Positions 25,405 through 33,342 of a stretch of 61,885 nucleotides of DNA are shown here, in pieces (position 1 is the first letter of the stretch; each line of letters begins with the position of its first letter). Position numbers and translations under genes: made by a program. Origin of the DNA: Actinomycetes bacterium (lineage in GTDB: Bacteria > Actinomycetota > Acidimicrobiia > Spongiisociales > JAHEDJ01). The notes beneath the pieces are model-generated. The model worked only from the letters and a program-made list of their open reading frames with translations. It did not search any database and was not told the origin of the DNA. The stretch covers positions 1-61,885 of the forward strand of contig JAHEDK010000015.1 in the NCBI GenBank assembly GCA_024641245.1, in the 5' to 3' direction.

Positions 25405-26387
25405 GAATCGCCGAGTTCTCGACGGAGGTCCTGAATGAGCAAAGCTAGGGTGTCGGCGATGCGCGGTCCGAACGTGAGGATGTCACCTTCGGGATAGTCG
25501 AGAATCCGGCGATCCCTTCCTGCCGGCGTCGCCGCGAAACCGGGAATCGCCAGCAGGCCCTCAATACCACCGAGTGCATCGAGGCCTTCGCTGGTGATGA
25601 TGATGACATCCGGTGAAGCTGCAACCAGCGCTTCAGGCGTGATGGAAACCGTGCCGACCACTCCTGCCGCCGCGCCGACATCGACGCCTCCGACGGCTTC
25701 GATCAGTGGTTGGGTTGTCATCTCCGACCCGAACAACAGCATCACGTCGGGACCACGGCTGTACACGAAGGCAAGCCCGGGTGGCGGGTCGTACCGTGGT
25801 GCCGTCGACAGCGCTTCCTCGATATCGGTGCGAACCCGGTCGATGAGGGTCGTCGCTTCGCGGCGGACGCCCAGCACTTCGCCGAGTTGACCGATCTTCA
25901 GGTACAGCCCATCGAAGGTGGTGGGTACCTCCAGGATGACGACAGGAACCCCGGCGGATCGGATCTGCTCGATAGTCCCCAGCGGGGATGTTTGAGTGTC
26001 GCCGATAACCAGCGTCGGGCTCTCCGCGAGAACCCCCTCTGCCGTCAAGAATCGTCCAACCCCGACGACCGGCAACCCGACGGCCTCCGGTGGATACACG
26101 GTCGTGACGTCGGTGGCCACGACCGACGCCCCGAAACCCAGCGCGAATACCATCTCGGTCAGGTCCCCGCTCAAGGTGACGATCCTGCTGGTGTCGTCAA
26201 CAACTGACTCCGTCCCGTCTGCTCCTACGAAAGCAGGAGGAGGTGCCTGCGTGGTCGTGCTCGACACGACAGTCGGCGGCGAGGGGGTACTACTCGTTGA
26301 GACAGGAGTCGATTGAACCGCACCGGTTGAGCCGCAGGCCGTGGCCAGCAGTGCTATACCGAGGGCAGTCCGCCGGAGCATCTTCAA
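25401..26387 (-). CDS. hmuT: hemin/metal-chelate binding lipoprotein, HmuT-like
   Basis: 328 aa. The lipoprotein signal ends LATACGST, followed by a Ser/Thr/Pro linker to residue ~50. The mature part is a BtuF/FhuD-type class III binding fold: SRIVTLSGDLTEMVFALG, VVGVGRFLTAEGVLAESPTLVIG, and a C-terminal PEGDILTFGPRIADTLALL. A Tyr in FVYSRGPD could ligate heme iron as in HmuT/HtaA-type proteins, but this is inferred. Coupled by an ATGA overlap to a lipoprotein gene upstream and to hmuU downstream. Confidence 0.9.
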   Translation of the reverse strand: MKMLRRTALGIALLATACGSTGAVQSTPVSTSSTPSPPTVVSSTTTQAPPPAFVGADGTESVVDDTSRIVTLSGDLTEMVFALGFGASVVATDVTTVYPPEAVGLPVVGVGRFLTAEGVLAESPTLVIGDTQTSPLGTIEQIRSAGVPVVILEVPTTFDGLYLKIGQLGEVLGVRREATTLIDRVRTDIEEALSTAPRYDPPPGLAFVYSRGPDVMLLFGSEMTTQPLIEAVGGVDVGAAAGVVGTVSITPEALVAASPDVIIITSEGLDALGGIEGLLAIPGFAATPAGRDRRILDYPEGDILTFGPRIADTLALLIQDLRRELGDS

Positions 26388-26947
26388 CTATCTGGACAAC
26401 CGACACGGGCGGATGCCATCAACGTGCAGAATGCTCCTCTCGGCACCTGCCAGCCGGCATCCGTCAGCACTGCTCGCCCGGTTTGATCCGGGTAGCTCGG
26501 GTTGTTGTTGAAGAGGAGGTCGTAGGTGAGGGTGGCAGCTGCGCCGTCGACGATGACTTCTTTCACTGCGACTGTGATGCCCCCCATGGCCTCACCCGTA
26601 GTGAGGTACATGGCGACCGTGTCCTCGAGTCCAGACGGATCATCGATGTACGGTGCCTTGGTCTCGTAGTCCGACAAGCTGTCGAAGGCGATCTCATACG
26701 CCAGGACGATTGCATCGATGTCGGCATCTTCACCCGGCACGATGCCGGAGGCGATGGTCGTCGTCGTGGCCGGCGCACTCGTAGTCGTCGAAGGAGCCTC
26801 CGACGTTGTGGTGGTGGCTGCAACCGTCGTGATGGTGGTTGATGGGGAGGCAACGGTCGTCTCCGTGCCGGCGTCTGCGGCGGAGCCGCCGCCGCACGCG
26901 GCGCTCAGCAGACCGATTACCAGTGTCAATACCGTGAGATGTCTCAT
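26384..26947 (-). CDS. lipoprotein of unknown function, first gene of hmu operon
   Basis: 187 aa from the ATG at 26947, chosen because GGAGGAG lies just upstream and the signal peptide begins there. The lipobox is LLSAACGGG. A Thr/Ser/Ala-rich linker of about 50 residues leads to a ~110-residue domain (IDAIVLAYEIAFDSLSDYE ... VKEVIVDGAAATLTYDLLF) whose pattern recalls small NTF2-like secreted domains. Two cysteines near the C-terminus (FCTLMASARVGC) could form a disulfide. Its stop overlaps hmuT, so it is co-translated with the transporter and may help deliver ligand. Family uncertain. Confidence 0.8.
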   Translation of the reverse strand: MRHLTVLTLVIGLLSAACGGGSAADAGTETTVASPSTTITTVAATTTTSEAPSTTTSAPATTTTIASGIVPGEDADIDAIVLAYEIAFDSLSDYETKAPYIDDPSGLEDTVAMYLTTGEAMGGITVAVKEVIVDGAAATLTYDLLFNNNPSYPDQTGRAVLTDAGWQVPRGAFCTLMASARVGCPDS

Positions 26948-27092
26948 AGGCTCCTCCGTGTAGAACATGGGATTGTGAGCCTGGAACAGCTCCGACGGCG
27001 AGTCGAAACCGTGGGAATCAGGCAAACGAGCTCCGTGATTCAGCCGTTCGACAAGCGAGCGTCTGGTCGGCCCCTGATAGTGTCCCCCGTCA

Positions 27093-28340
27093 ATGAATGA
27101 AGCGTCCCGCAAGATCCAACGCATCTATCTGGTGCTGACGCTGCTGGCGACGCTCTCTACATCGCTCATCTGGGGAGTCAACACGCTCTTCCTCCTCGAC
27201 GCCGGTCTGAGCAACACCGAGGCGTTCACCGCCAACGCGTTCTTTACTGCCGGTCAGGTCCTCTTCGAGATCCCCACGGGTGTCATTGCCGACACCCGGG
27301 GTCGGCGCATTTCGTACCTGCTCGGCGCTTCGACCCTCCTCCTCTCCACCCTTCTCTATCTGCTCATGTGGCAGACGCAAGCTCCGTTCTGGGGTTGGGC
27401 AATCGCATCCGCCGCGATTGGGTTGGGGTTCACGTTCTTCTCCGGCGCGGTCGAGGCCTGGCTGGTCGACGCCCTGAGTTACAACGGATTCGGCGGTGAC
27501 TTGGAGTCAGTGTTCGCCAGAGGGCAGTCGACGGCGGGTGCCGCAATGCTGGTTGGTTCGATTGCCGGTGGCTTCGTCGCGCAGGCGACCAACCTGGGGG
27601 TTCCGTACATACTCCGGGCCGTCATGCTGCTGCTTACGTTGCTGGCCGCCTTCGTGCTGATGCGAGACGTCGGATTCTCACCGAAGGTCGGCAGAGGTCC
27701 GATCACAGAGGCGAAGCAACTCCTGCGAGCCTCCCTCGACAGCGGGCTCCGCAACCCCCAGATCCGCTGGGTCATGATCGCAGCACCGTTCTCGATGGGT
27801 GTCGGGGTGTACGCGTTCTATGCGATGCAACCGTATTTGCTCCAGTTATACGGCGATGAGCAGGCATACGGTATTGCGGGCCTGGCGGCCGCAATCGTGG
27901 CAGGTGCCCAGATCGTGGGCGGCTTGGTGGTGCCGTTCGTTCGCCGGTTGTTCGCCCGGAGGACGCACGCGCTCATCGCCGGTGGAGTGGCCGGTACCGT
28001 GGCGCTCCTGCTCATCGGATGGACCGACCGGTTTTGGATCGCGATCGGGCTTCTCGTGATCTGGGCACTGGCGGGTTCGGCGACGACGCCGCTGCGTCAG
28101 GCCTACGTAAACGGGTTGATTCCTTCTGATCGCAGAGCAACTGTGTTGTCGTTCGATGCACTCATGGGCTCGGGTGGGGGCGTGGTCGCTCAGCCGGTGC
28201 TCGGCCGGGTGGCCGATGCCTGGAGCTACTCGGCCTCGTACGCAGTCGCAGCGCTCATGCAAGCGGCCGCCATCCCATTCCTCGTCCTGGCCAGGAATCA
28301 ACAGGCTGCTTCCGACCCCATTGAAATCGCCCCGACCTAA
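27093..28340 (+). CDS. MFS transporter
   Basis: 415 aa with twelve predicted TM helices. The loop 2-3 motif GVIADTRGRR matches MFS motif A. The first helix pair reads LLATLSTSLIWGVNTLFLLDAGL. The group resembles drug/metabolite efflux MFS proteins of unknown substrate. Transcribed alone, divergent from the hmu operon. Its stop lies two nt from the convergent membrane protein gene. Confidence 0.9.
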   Translation: MNEASRKIQRIYLVLTLLATLSTSLIWGVNTLFLLDAGLSNTEAFTANAFFTAGQVLFEIPTGVIADTRGRRISYLLGASTLLLSTLLYLLMWQTQAPFWGWAIASAAIGLGFTFFSGAVEAWLVDALSYNGFGGDLESVFARGQSTAGAAMLVGSIAGGFVAQATNLGVPYILRAVMLLLTLLAAFVLMRDVGFSPKVGRGPITEAKQLLRASLDSGLRNPQIRWVMIAAPFSMGVGVYAFYAMQPYLLQLYGDEQAYGIAGLAAAIVAGAQIVGGLVVPFVRRLFARRTHALIAGGVAGTVALLLIGWTDRFWIAIGLLVIWALAGSATTPLRQAYVNGLIPSDRRATVLSFDALMGSGGGVVAQPVLGRVADAWSYSASYAVAALMQAAAIPFLVLARNQQAASDPIEIAPT

Positions 28341-28341
28341 C

Positions 28342-29313
28342 TCAGGTTCCTGCCTTCAGCCGGGTTCGCGTGATTGCTGCCCATGTGCCAAGTCCGACGC
28401 CCGCCGGGATCCAGTAGTCGAGCACCCGGTATATGAGTACGGGAGCCACCACAGTCCGGGCCGCGAATCCGTATGCGGTCAGAACGCCGATCAATCCGCC
28501 TTCGACGATCACGAGCCCGCCGGGCAGCGCCGGGAGGCCCCCGACGATGGCCGAAATCCCGTAGGTCACCATCGTCTCGCTCGGCGTGAGGTGAATGCCG
28601 AGCGCCTGGAGAGACCCCCACAGAACGGCTGCTTCGGCAGAGATGCGGACCACTACCAGAACGACCTCACTCCCGAGAAGGCGCCCACCGCGTGCGGTCG
28701 CCGCGAAGTGCTTGCGAATGATGTTCGGCAGGCGATCGATGATCTGGCCCAGCCACGGGCTGCCGCCGAGAATGCCGAGCCCGATAATGAGGAGCAGAAC
28801 TCCGAGCGTCAGTTCACCGGCGAAAAGAAGCGGATGCCGACCGGTGGACGCTCCCCAGAGCACGGCTCCTCCGGTCATGGTCAGGAGGCCACCGTAGGTC
28901 AGCAACGTCACGCGCAGGGCCACGCCTGCCATCTGGTCGTCCTCGGAGCGAACTGCCCACGCCATGGTTGTCGGAGTCAGGGTTCCGCCTGCCGGTACGA
29001 GGCGAGCAACGGCCGATCCTGTCAGCGCGGCTTTGATCGCTCCCGACCGGCTGACGGGGTGTCCGACTCGCTGCGAGCCAACGCGGAAGAGTTCTGCGAA
29101 CACGAACTTGGCAATCAGCTCCGACCCCAGGGCCGCGAGCAGCAGTCCGGCTCCGCGCCATCCGACGTCCGGGAGTTCCCATCGCCGCGTCGCGAACACC
29201 AGTGCAACGACGTACGCAACGAAGACGGCAGTGACTAACGCTAACTTCCCCCGGGGAGGTCGGCTCGAGGGTCGCTCGTTGTTCGCGTGATCATGTGGGA
29301 TAGAGTTGGACAT
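28342..29313 (-). CDS. lysylphosphatidylglycerol synthase-type flippase domain membrane protein
   Basis: 323 aa with about eight TM helices, matching the UPF0104/LPG_synthase_TM family. Landmarks: SGAIKAALTGSAVARLVPAGG, and GISAIVGGLPALPGGLVIVEGGL, the latter a conserved Pro/Gly-rich helix pair. Only the membrane domain is present, with no aminoacyltransferase domain, so it is not a lysyl-PG synthase. Stand-alone members are suspected lipid or glycolipid flippases. No glycosyltransferase partner lies next to it. Confidence 0.85.
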   Translation of the reverse strand: MSNSIPHDHANNERPSSRPPRGKLALVTAVFVAYVVALVFATRRWELPDVGWRGAGLLLAALGSELIAKFVFAELFRVGSQRVGHPVSRSGAIKAALTGSAVARLVPAGGTLTPTTMAWAVRSEDDQMAGVALRVTLLTYGGLLTMTGGAVLWGASTGRHPLLFAGELTLGVLLLIIGLGILGGSPWLGQIIDRLPNIIRKHFAATARGGRLLGSEVVLVVVRISAEAAVLWGSLQALGIHLTPSETMVTYGISAIVGGLPALPGGLVIVEGGLIGVLTAYGFAARTVVAPVLIYRVLDYWIPAGVGLGTWAAITRTRLKAGT

Positions 29314-29399
29314 CAGGCACGCTCATTCTCACCGGATCAACGCCGAGATGTGAAAAAGACCGGCACGTTAGTGTGCGTGGAGCAGCAACGAGGGGACGT

Positions 29400-30104
29400 A
29401 TGACCGATCAGCGTGTCGCGGTGGTTACCGCCGCCGGCAAGGGAATGGGAGCGGCCATCGCCCGCCAACTGCATGGGACCGGATACCGGCTGGCCCTCAT
29501 GTCGAACTCTGGTGGAGCTGAGCGACTCGCCCGGGCGTTGGACGGGATCGGCACAACCGGATCCGTTGCCGAAGAAGCGGACCTGGCCCTGCTCGTCGAT
29601 ATGGCGATGGCTGCATACGGGCGGATCGACACAGTCGTCAACAACACCGGTCACCCGGCCAAGGGGCCGATCCTCGACGTCACCGACGCCGACTGGCATG
29701 CCGGACTCGACCTCGTTCTGCTCAACGTCGTTCGAATGGCCCGGTTGGTGACGCCGATAATGCTGGCAAGGGGCGGCGGTAGCTTTGTCAACATCTCGAC
29801 ATTCGCGGCGTTCGAACCCGACGAAGCCTTCCCGGTGTCGAGCAGCCTGCGCGCCGCCCTCGCCGGATTCACGAAGGTGTTCGCCGACCAGTATGCCTCT
29901 GCCGGGATCCGGATGAACAACGTGTTGCCTGGTTTCATCGACAGCTATCCAGAGTCCGCCGAAAACGTTGCCCGGATCCCAAGCGGCCGCTACGGCACGG
30001 TTGCGGAGATCGCCAAGGCCGTCGCCTTCCTAGCTTCCGATGATGCCGGCTACATCACCGGCCAAAACCTGCGGGTGGACGGGGGCATCACGCGCTCTGT
30101 GTAA
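29400..30104 (+). CDS. SDR-family protein lacking the Tyr/Lys catalytic pair
   Basis: 234 aa from the ATG at 29400. The Rossmann nucleotide loop TAAGKGMGAAIA and the NNTG segment are present. The C-terminal end GQNLRVDGGITRS is standard for FabG-like SDRs. At the active site the usual YxxxK helix reads VSSSLRAALAGFTK: the Tyr is Ser and the Lys is Arg. Similar SDR-like proteins with an RAAL..K helix exist and may use other chemistry or act non-catalytically. Monocistronic between two convergent neighbours. Confidence 0.87.
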   Translation: MTDQRVAVVTAAGKGMGAAIARQLHGTGYRLALMSNSGGAERLARALDGIGTTGSVAEEADLALLVDMAMAAYGRIDTVVNNTGHPAKGPILDVTDADWHAGLDLVLLNVVRMARLVTPIMLARGGGSFVNISTFAAFEPDEAFPVSSSLRAALAGFTKVFADQYASAGIRMNNVLPGFIDSYPESAENVARIPSGRYGTVAEIAKAVAFLASDDAGYITGQNLRVDGGITRSV

Positions 30105-30143
30105 GTCAAGATCCGCCTCGCCGCACCTCCTGCGCGGTGTCGA

Positions 30144-31280
30144 TCACAGGATGTGTTTGGCGATGATCTCTTTCATGATCTCGGTCGTTCCCCCACCGAT
30201 CGAGAGCACCCGGTTGTCCCGGTACAGGCGTTCGACCAGGTACTCACGCATGTATCCAAACCCACCGAACACCTGCACGGCGGCGTCTGTGACGAAGTCG
30301 CTGGTCTCCGTCGCGAACAACTTCGCCATCGAGACCTCCTTGACTTGATCTTGGCCACGGTTCATTTGGTCGGCGACCCTGTAGGTGTATTGGCGGCTGA
30401 TCTCTACCTTCGTGGCCATTTCGACCAGCTTGTGCCGGATAACCTGCCGCGAAGCCAGGGGTTTCCCAAAGGTGTGCCGCTCGGTTGCATGAATGAGGCT
30501 GGCGGTCAAGGCGAGTTCTGCCGTGATGTTGGCGACGACGGCCATCTGCAGTCGTTCCTTCTGGAAATTCTCCATGATCAAAGGGAATCCGCGTCCGGGC
30601 ATCCCGATCAGATTGTCGGCGGGAACGCGGCACCCATCGAAGGACAGTTCTGCAGTATCTGATGCCCACCATCCCATCTTCTTCAGGGGACCAGAACGGG
30701 TGAATCCCGCAGAGTCCGCCTCGATGATCAGCACGCTGATTCCTCCATGCCCCGAATCGCCGGTGCGTACTGCGACCGTGAACTGGTCTGCGCGCACCCC
30801 CGACGTGATGAAGGTCTTTGCTCCGTCTACGACGAACACGTCGTCCTCACGCCGGGCCCGCGTCGTGATCCCTGCGACATCAGACCCTCCCCCGGGCTCC
30901 GTCACCGCCAGGGCTGCAATGCGCTCGCCCGACAAGACGGATGGAAGAAACCGGGTCTTTTGCTCCGTGGTCCCGTGACTGACGATCGGAGGGAGAGCGA
31001 TGTGCAGCGATCCGAGCGAAGCTCCGAGGCCGCCCGACCCGGCCCTGGCGACTTCCTCCCATGCCACGACCTGAGCCAACAGATCCGCAGGTATACCGCC
31101 GTACTCCTCGGGATAACCCAGGTTGAGGAGTCCGATTCCGGCGGCCTTGCGGTAGAGGTCCCTTGGAAAGAGACCGGCCTCCTCCCAATCGTGGACGAAT
31201 GGAGCGATCTCCGTCTCGACGAAGTGCCGAAAGGTCTGACGGAGAAGTTCGTGCTCGGTCGAGAAGTAGGTGTCGTTCAC
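30144..31280 (-). CDS. acyl-CoA dehydrogenase
   Basis: 378 aa from a GTG at 31280. A longer frame to 31742 crosses the divergent metallopeptidase gene. FAD-binding features are clear: AVTEPGGGSDVAG, WWASDTAELSFD and the C-terminal QVFGGFGYMREYLVERLYRD. At the MCAD-type catalytic position the sequence is GGGT, not YEGT. The Glu of NFQKERLQ (residue ~242) lies where isovaleryl- and long-chain acyl-CoA dehydrogenases keep their base. Branched or long acyl-CoA is therefore the likelier substrate. No beta-oxidation genes are adjacent apart from the SDR. Confidence 0.93.
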   Translation of the reverse strand: MNDTYFSTEHELLRQTFRHFVETEIAPFVHDWEEAGLFPRDLYRKAAGIGLLNLGYPEEYGGIPADLLAQVVAWEEVARAGSGGLGASLGSLHIALPPIVSHGTTEQKTRFLPSVLSGERIAALAVTEPGGGSDVAGITTRARREDDVFVVDGAKTFITSGVRADQFTVAVRTGDSGHGGISVLIIEADSAGFTRSGPLKKMGWWASDTAELSFDGCRVPADNLIGMPGRGFPLIMENFQKERLQMAVVANITAELALTASLIHATERHTFGKPLASRQVIRHKLVEMATKVEISRQYTYRVADQMNRGQDQVKEVSMAKLFATETSDFVTDAAVQVFGGFGYMREYLVERLYRDNRVLSIGGGTTEIMKEIIAKHIL

Positions 31281-31358
31281 GATCGGAGTTTCGCGCCTTT
31301 CGTGTCTCGGTCGCAACCATGGCGCATCGTTGTCACGCTGAGGGTGTACGGTGCAACG

Positions 31359-31832
31359 ATGCAAGTCGAGGTAATCCGGAGCACGCGGCGGCGAAAGACC
31401 GTGCAGGCGAGGGTGGTTGACGGGGTATTGCGGGTCGCCATCCCAGCTCATATGAGCGCGGCTGAGGAGGCGCACTGGGTCGAGGAAATGCAGCGTCGCC
31501 AGCGTCGGGATCATCGTGCGGGTGGGGTCAACCTCGAAGAGCGGGCAAGTCGGCTGGCAAAACAGTACGGGTTGCCCAGCCCCGCCTCGATCGATTGGTC
31601 GAATCGACAGCACACCCTGTGGGGATCGACGACGATTGCCACGAGCACCGTTCGCCTCTCGACCCGACTGGCCGCCTATCCACCCTGGGTGCTCGACTAT
31701 GTGATCGTGCACGAACTCGCCCATCTTCTGGAGCCCAATCACACTCGGGCCTTCTGGCGGTTGGTTGAGCAGTATCCTCGCACCGAACGAGCCAGGGGCT
31801 ATCTCCTCGCCAGAGGGGAAGCCGGGGAGTAG
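31359..31832 (+). CDS. YgjP/SprT-like zinc metallopeptidase (DUF45)
   Basis: 157 aa from the ATG at 31359. A longer frame beginning at 30747 is antisense to the acyl-CoA dehydrogenase and is a shadow. The gluzincin motif HELAHLLEPNHTRAFW carries the HExxH helix and a third ligand His. The N-terminal RRKTVQARVVDGVLRVAIP matches the start of YgjP-type proteins. LWGSTTIATSTVRLS is the conserved segment before the zinc helix. Members are predicted metallo-hydrolases, and the substrate here is unknown. Confidence 0.87.
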   Translation: MQVEVIRSTRRRKTVQARVVDGVLRVAIPAHMSAAEEAHWVEEMQRRQRRDHRAGGVNLEERASRLAKQYGLPSPASIDWSNRQHTLWGSTTIATSTVRLSTRLAAYPPWVLDYVIVHELAHLLEPNHTRAFWRLVEQYPRTERARGYLLARGEAGE

Positions 31833-31896
31833 GGCTGCAGCCGGAGGCAGGCTGCCCGTGGCATCGAAGGATCTGGCCAGCGCCTAGTCTGAGCCG

Positions 31897-32112
31897 ATGT
31901 GCCGCAGTATCAAGACCCTTCGCCCGCCAATGACGATCGATGCGACCCGCGACGACGCGCAGGCGGCCGCCCTGCAGTACGTCCGAAAAGTGACCGGGTT
32001 CCGGTCGCCGTCCAAGGCCAACGCCGAAGCTTTCTGGTCCGCCGTCGAGGAGATCAGTCGGGCGACCGAGGAGGTGCTCGACAACCTGGTGATCGGGGGA
32101 CGCTCCTCTTGA
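31897..32112 (+). CDS. DUF2277 family small protein
   Basis: 71 aa. The family start MCRSIKTLRPP is an exact hallmark of DUF2277, followed by TIDATRDDAQAAALQYVRKV and a helical C-terminus. These proteins are widespread in Actinomycetota and Proteobacteria with no known function; the N-terminal Cys is invariant. A GC-rich hairpin follows directly, so it is probably transcribed as a unit with, or separately from, the upstream metallopeptidase. Confidence 0.85.
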   Translation: MCRSIKTLRPPMTIDATRDDAQAAALQYVRKVTGFRSPSKANAEAFWSAVEEISRATEEVLDNLVIGGRSS

Positions 32113-32151
32113 GGGCCGGCTGCATGGTAGGCGCAGCGAAGACCGGCCCTC
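32111..32151 (+). terminator. hairpin after DUF2277 gene
   Basis: GAGGGCCGG (32111-32119) and CCGGCCCTC (32143-32151) form a 9-bp stem overlapping the stop codon, with an inner CTGC/GCAG pairing. No T-tract follows. Confidence 0.5.
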
Positions 32152-32172
32152 GCCGGTAAGCTCGTCCGTCCA

Positions 32173-33072
32173 ATGACCGAGCCTGATACCGCACTCGAAC
32201 ACACCAACCGGCCGCACTCCGGTCTGGCTCTTCGGATAACCGAATTGGAGCAGCAAGTAACTGCTTTGACGAAAGAGAAGGATCGGGCGCTCAGCAGGCT
32301 CTCTCGAGACGACCAGCTGAGACCGTATCAGGTCGAACTGCTGAAACTTCAGCAACACCTCGAAGCCACCTCCCAGCGGATGATCGTCGTCTGCGAGGGC
32401 CGAGACGCCTCGGGGAAGGGTGGGACAATTCGAAGGATCACCCGCTACATGAACGTCAAGCACTACCGCGTGGTTGCACTCGGCAAACCAACCGAAGAGC
32501 AGGGAACACAGTGGTACTTCCAGCGCTACGTCACACACTTCCCCACGGGTGGTGAAATCGTCCTGTTCGACCGGTCCTGGTACAACCGAGCGATGGTGGA
32601 ACCGGTGCTCGGTTTCTGCACAGAAGCCGAGTACGACGCCTTTCTAACCGGAGTGACCGGCTTCGAGAAGGACCTCGTCCGCCAGGGAACGATCCTTGTG
32701 AAGCTCTACTTCAGCGTCACCAAGGAGGAACAGGCCAGGCGATTCGCCCGGCGTCGGAATGATCCACTCCGGCAGTGGAAGCTGAGCGAGGTCGACCTCC
32801 AGGCACAGGACCATTGGGACGACTTCACCGAAATGAAGTACCGCATGCTCAAGCGAACCTCGACCGTGACGGCCCCTTGGACGATCATTCGCTCCGGGAA
32901 CAAGCAATCAGCCCGCCTCAACGCTATGCGAGTGATCCTCAATGCCGTTCCCTATGAACATCGCGATCCTAGTTTGGACTTCACGCCGGACCCGAAGGTC
33001 GTGATCTCAGGCGCGCGCGAACTCGAACTGATGGAAGGGCAACAGATTCGTCTCGGTCGCTTCACCCTCTGA
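32173..33072 (+). CDS. ppk2: polyphosphate kinase 2
   Basis: 299 aa, single-domain PPK2. Walker A GRDASGKGGTIRR, lid residues in KPTEEQGTQWYFQRYVTHFP and Walker B FDRSWYNRAMVEPV are all intact. The C-terminal KLSEVDLQAQDHWDDF region matches class I enzymes, which use polyphosphate to phosphorylate nucleoside diphosphates. An N-terminal helix of ~45 residues precedes the core. It is a cytoplasmic enzyme linking polyP storage to GTP or ATP. A lone gene. Confidence 0.95.
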   Translation: MTEPDTALEHTNRPHSGLALRITELEQQVTALTKEKDRALSRLSRDDQLRPYQVELLKLQQHLEATSQRMIVVCEGRDASGKGGTIRRITRYMNVKHYRVVALGKPTEEQGTQWYFQRYVTHFPTGGEIVLFDRSWYNRAMVEPVLGFCTEAEYDAFLTGVTGFEKDLVRQGTILVKLYFSVTKEEQARRFARRRNDPLRQWKLSEVDLQAQDHWDDFTEMKYRMLKRTSTVTAPWTIIRSGNKQSARLNAMRVILNAVPYEHRDPSLDFTPDPKVVISGARELELMEGQQIRLGRFTL

Positions 33073-33171
33073 GTGGAACCCGAGCTGCGAGACAACACAC
33101 GGTTCTCGCTCTTCTCACAGGTCGCAGCCGCCTGGTGTCCGGCCCGGGCGCCGGATCAAGGAGGTACAGCT

Positions 33172-33342
33172 TTGATCGCAAACCGATCGATCAGAGTCCT
33201 CAAGAAATTGCATCTCGGGCCGATGGACTCATTACGATCACTTGTGATTTGGGAGGCAGGCGCTATCGCGGGATTAGCGTACGGGTCCGGGCGTATGGCT
33301 GGAACATACGGGAAGAGGACGACTGCATGCCGCCAGGGGTGA
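33172..33342 (+). CDS. candidate small ORF from TTG overlapping the next gene start
   Basis: 56 aa from TTG at 33172, preceded by a perfect AAGGAGG (33158-33164) at 7-nt spacing. GATCAA and TTGATC flank the ribosome-binding site and can pair to enclose it. The predicted peptide (MIANRSIRVLKKLHLG ...) is basic, with a short hydrophobic stretch. It ends inside the start of the BON/OmpA gene in another frame, so it could be a leader peptide. There is no homology-level evidence. Confidence 0.3.
   Translation: MIANRSIRVLKKLHLGPMDSLRSLVIWEAGAIAGLAYGSGRMAGTYGKRTTACRQG

Noticed and set aside
30747-31358. Long open frame leading into the DUF45 metallopeptidase
   Set aside because: It is antisense to the acyl-CoA dehydrogenase. 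The conserved domain begins only at 31359.
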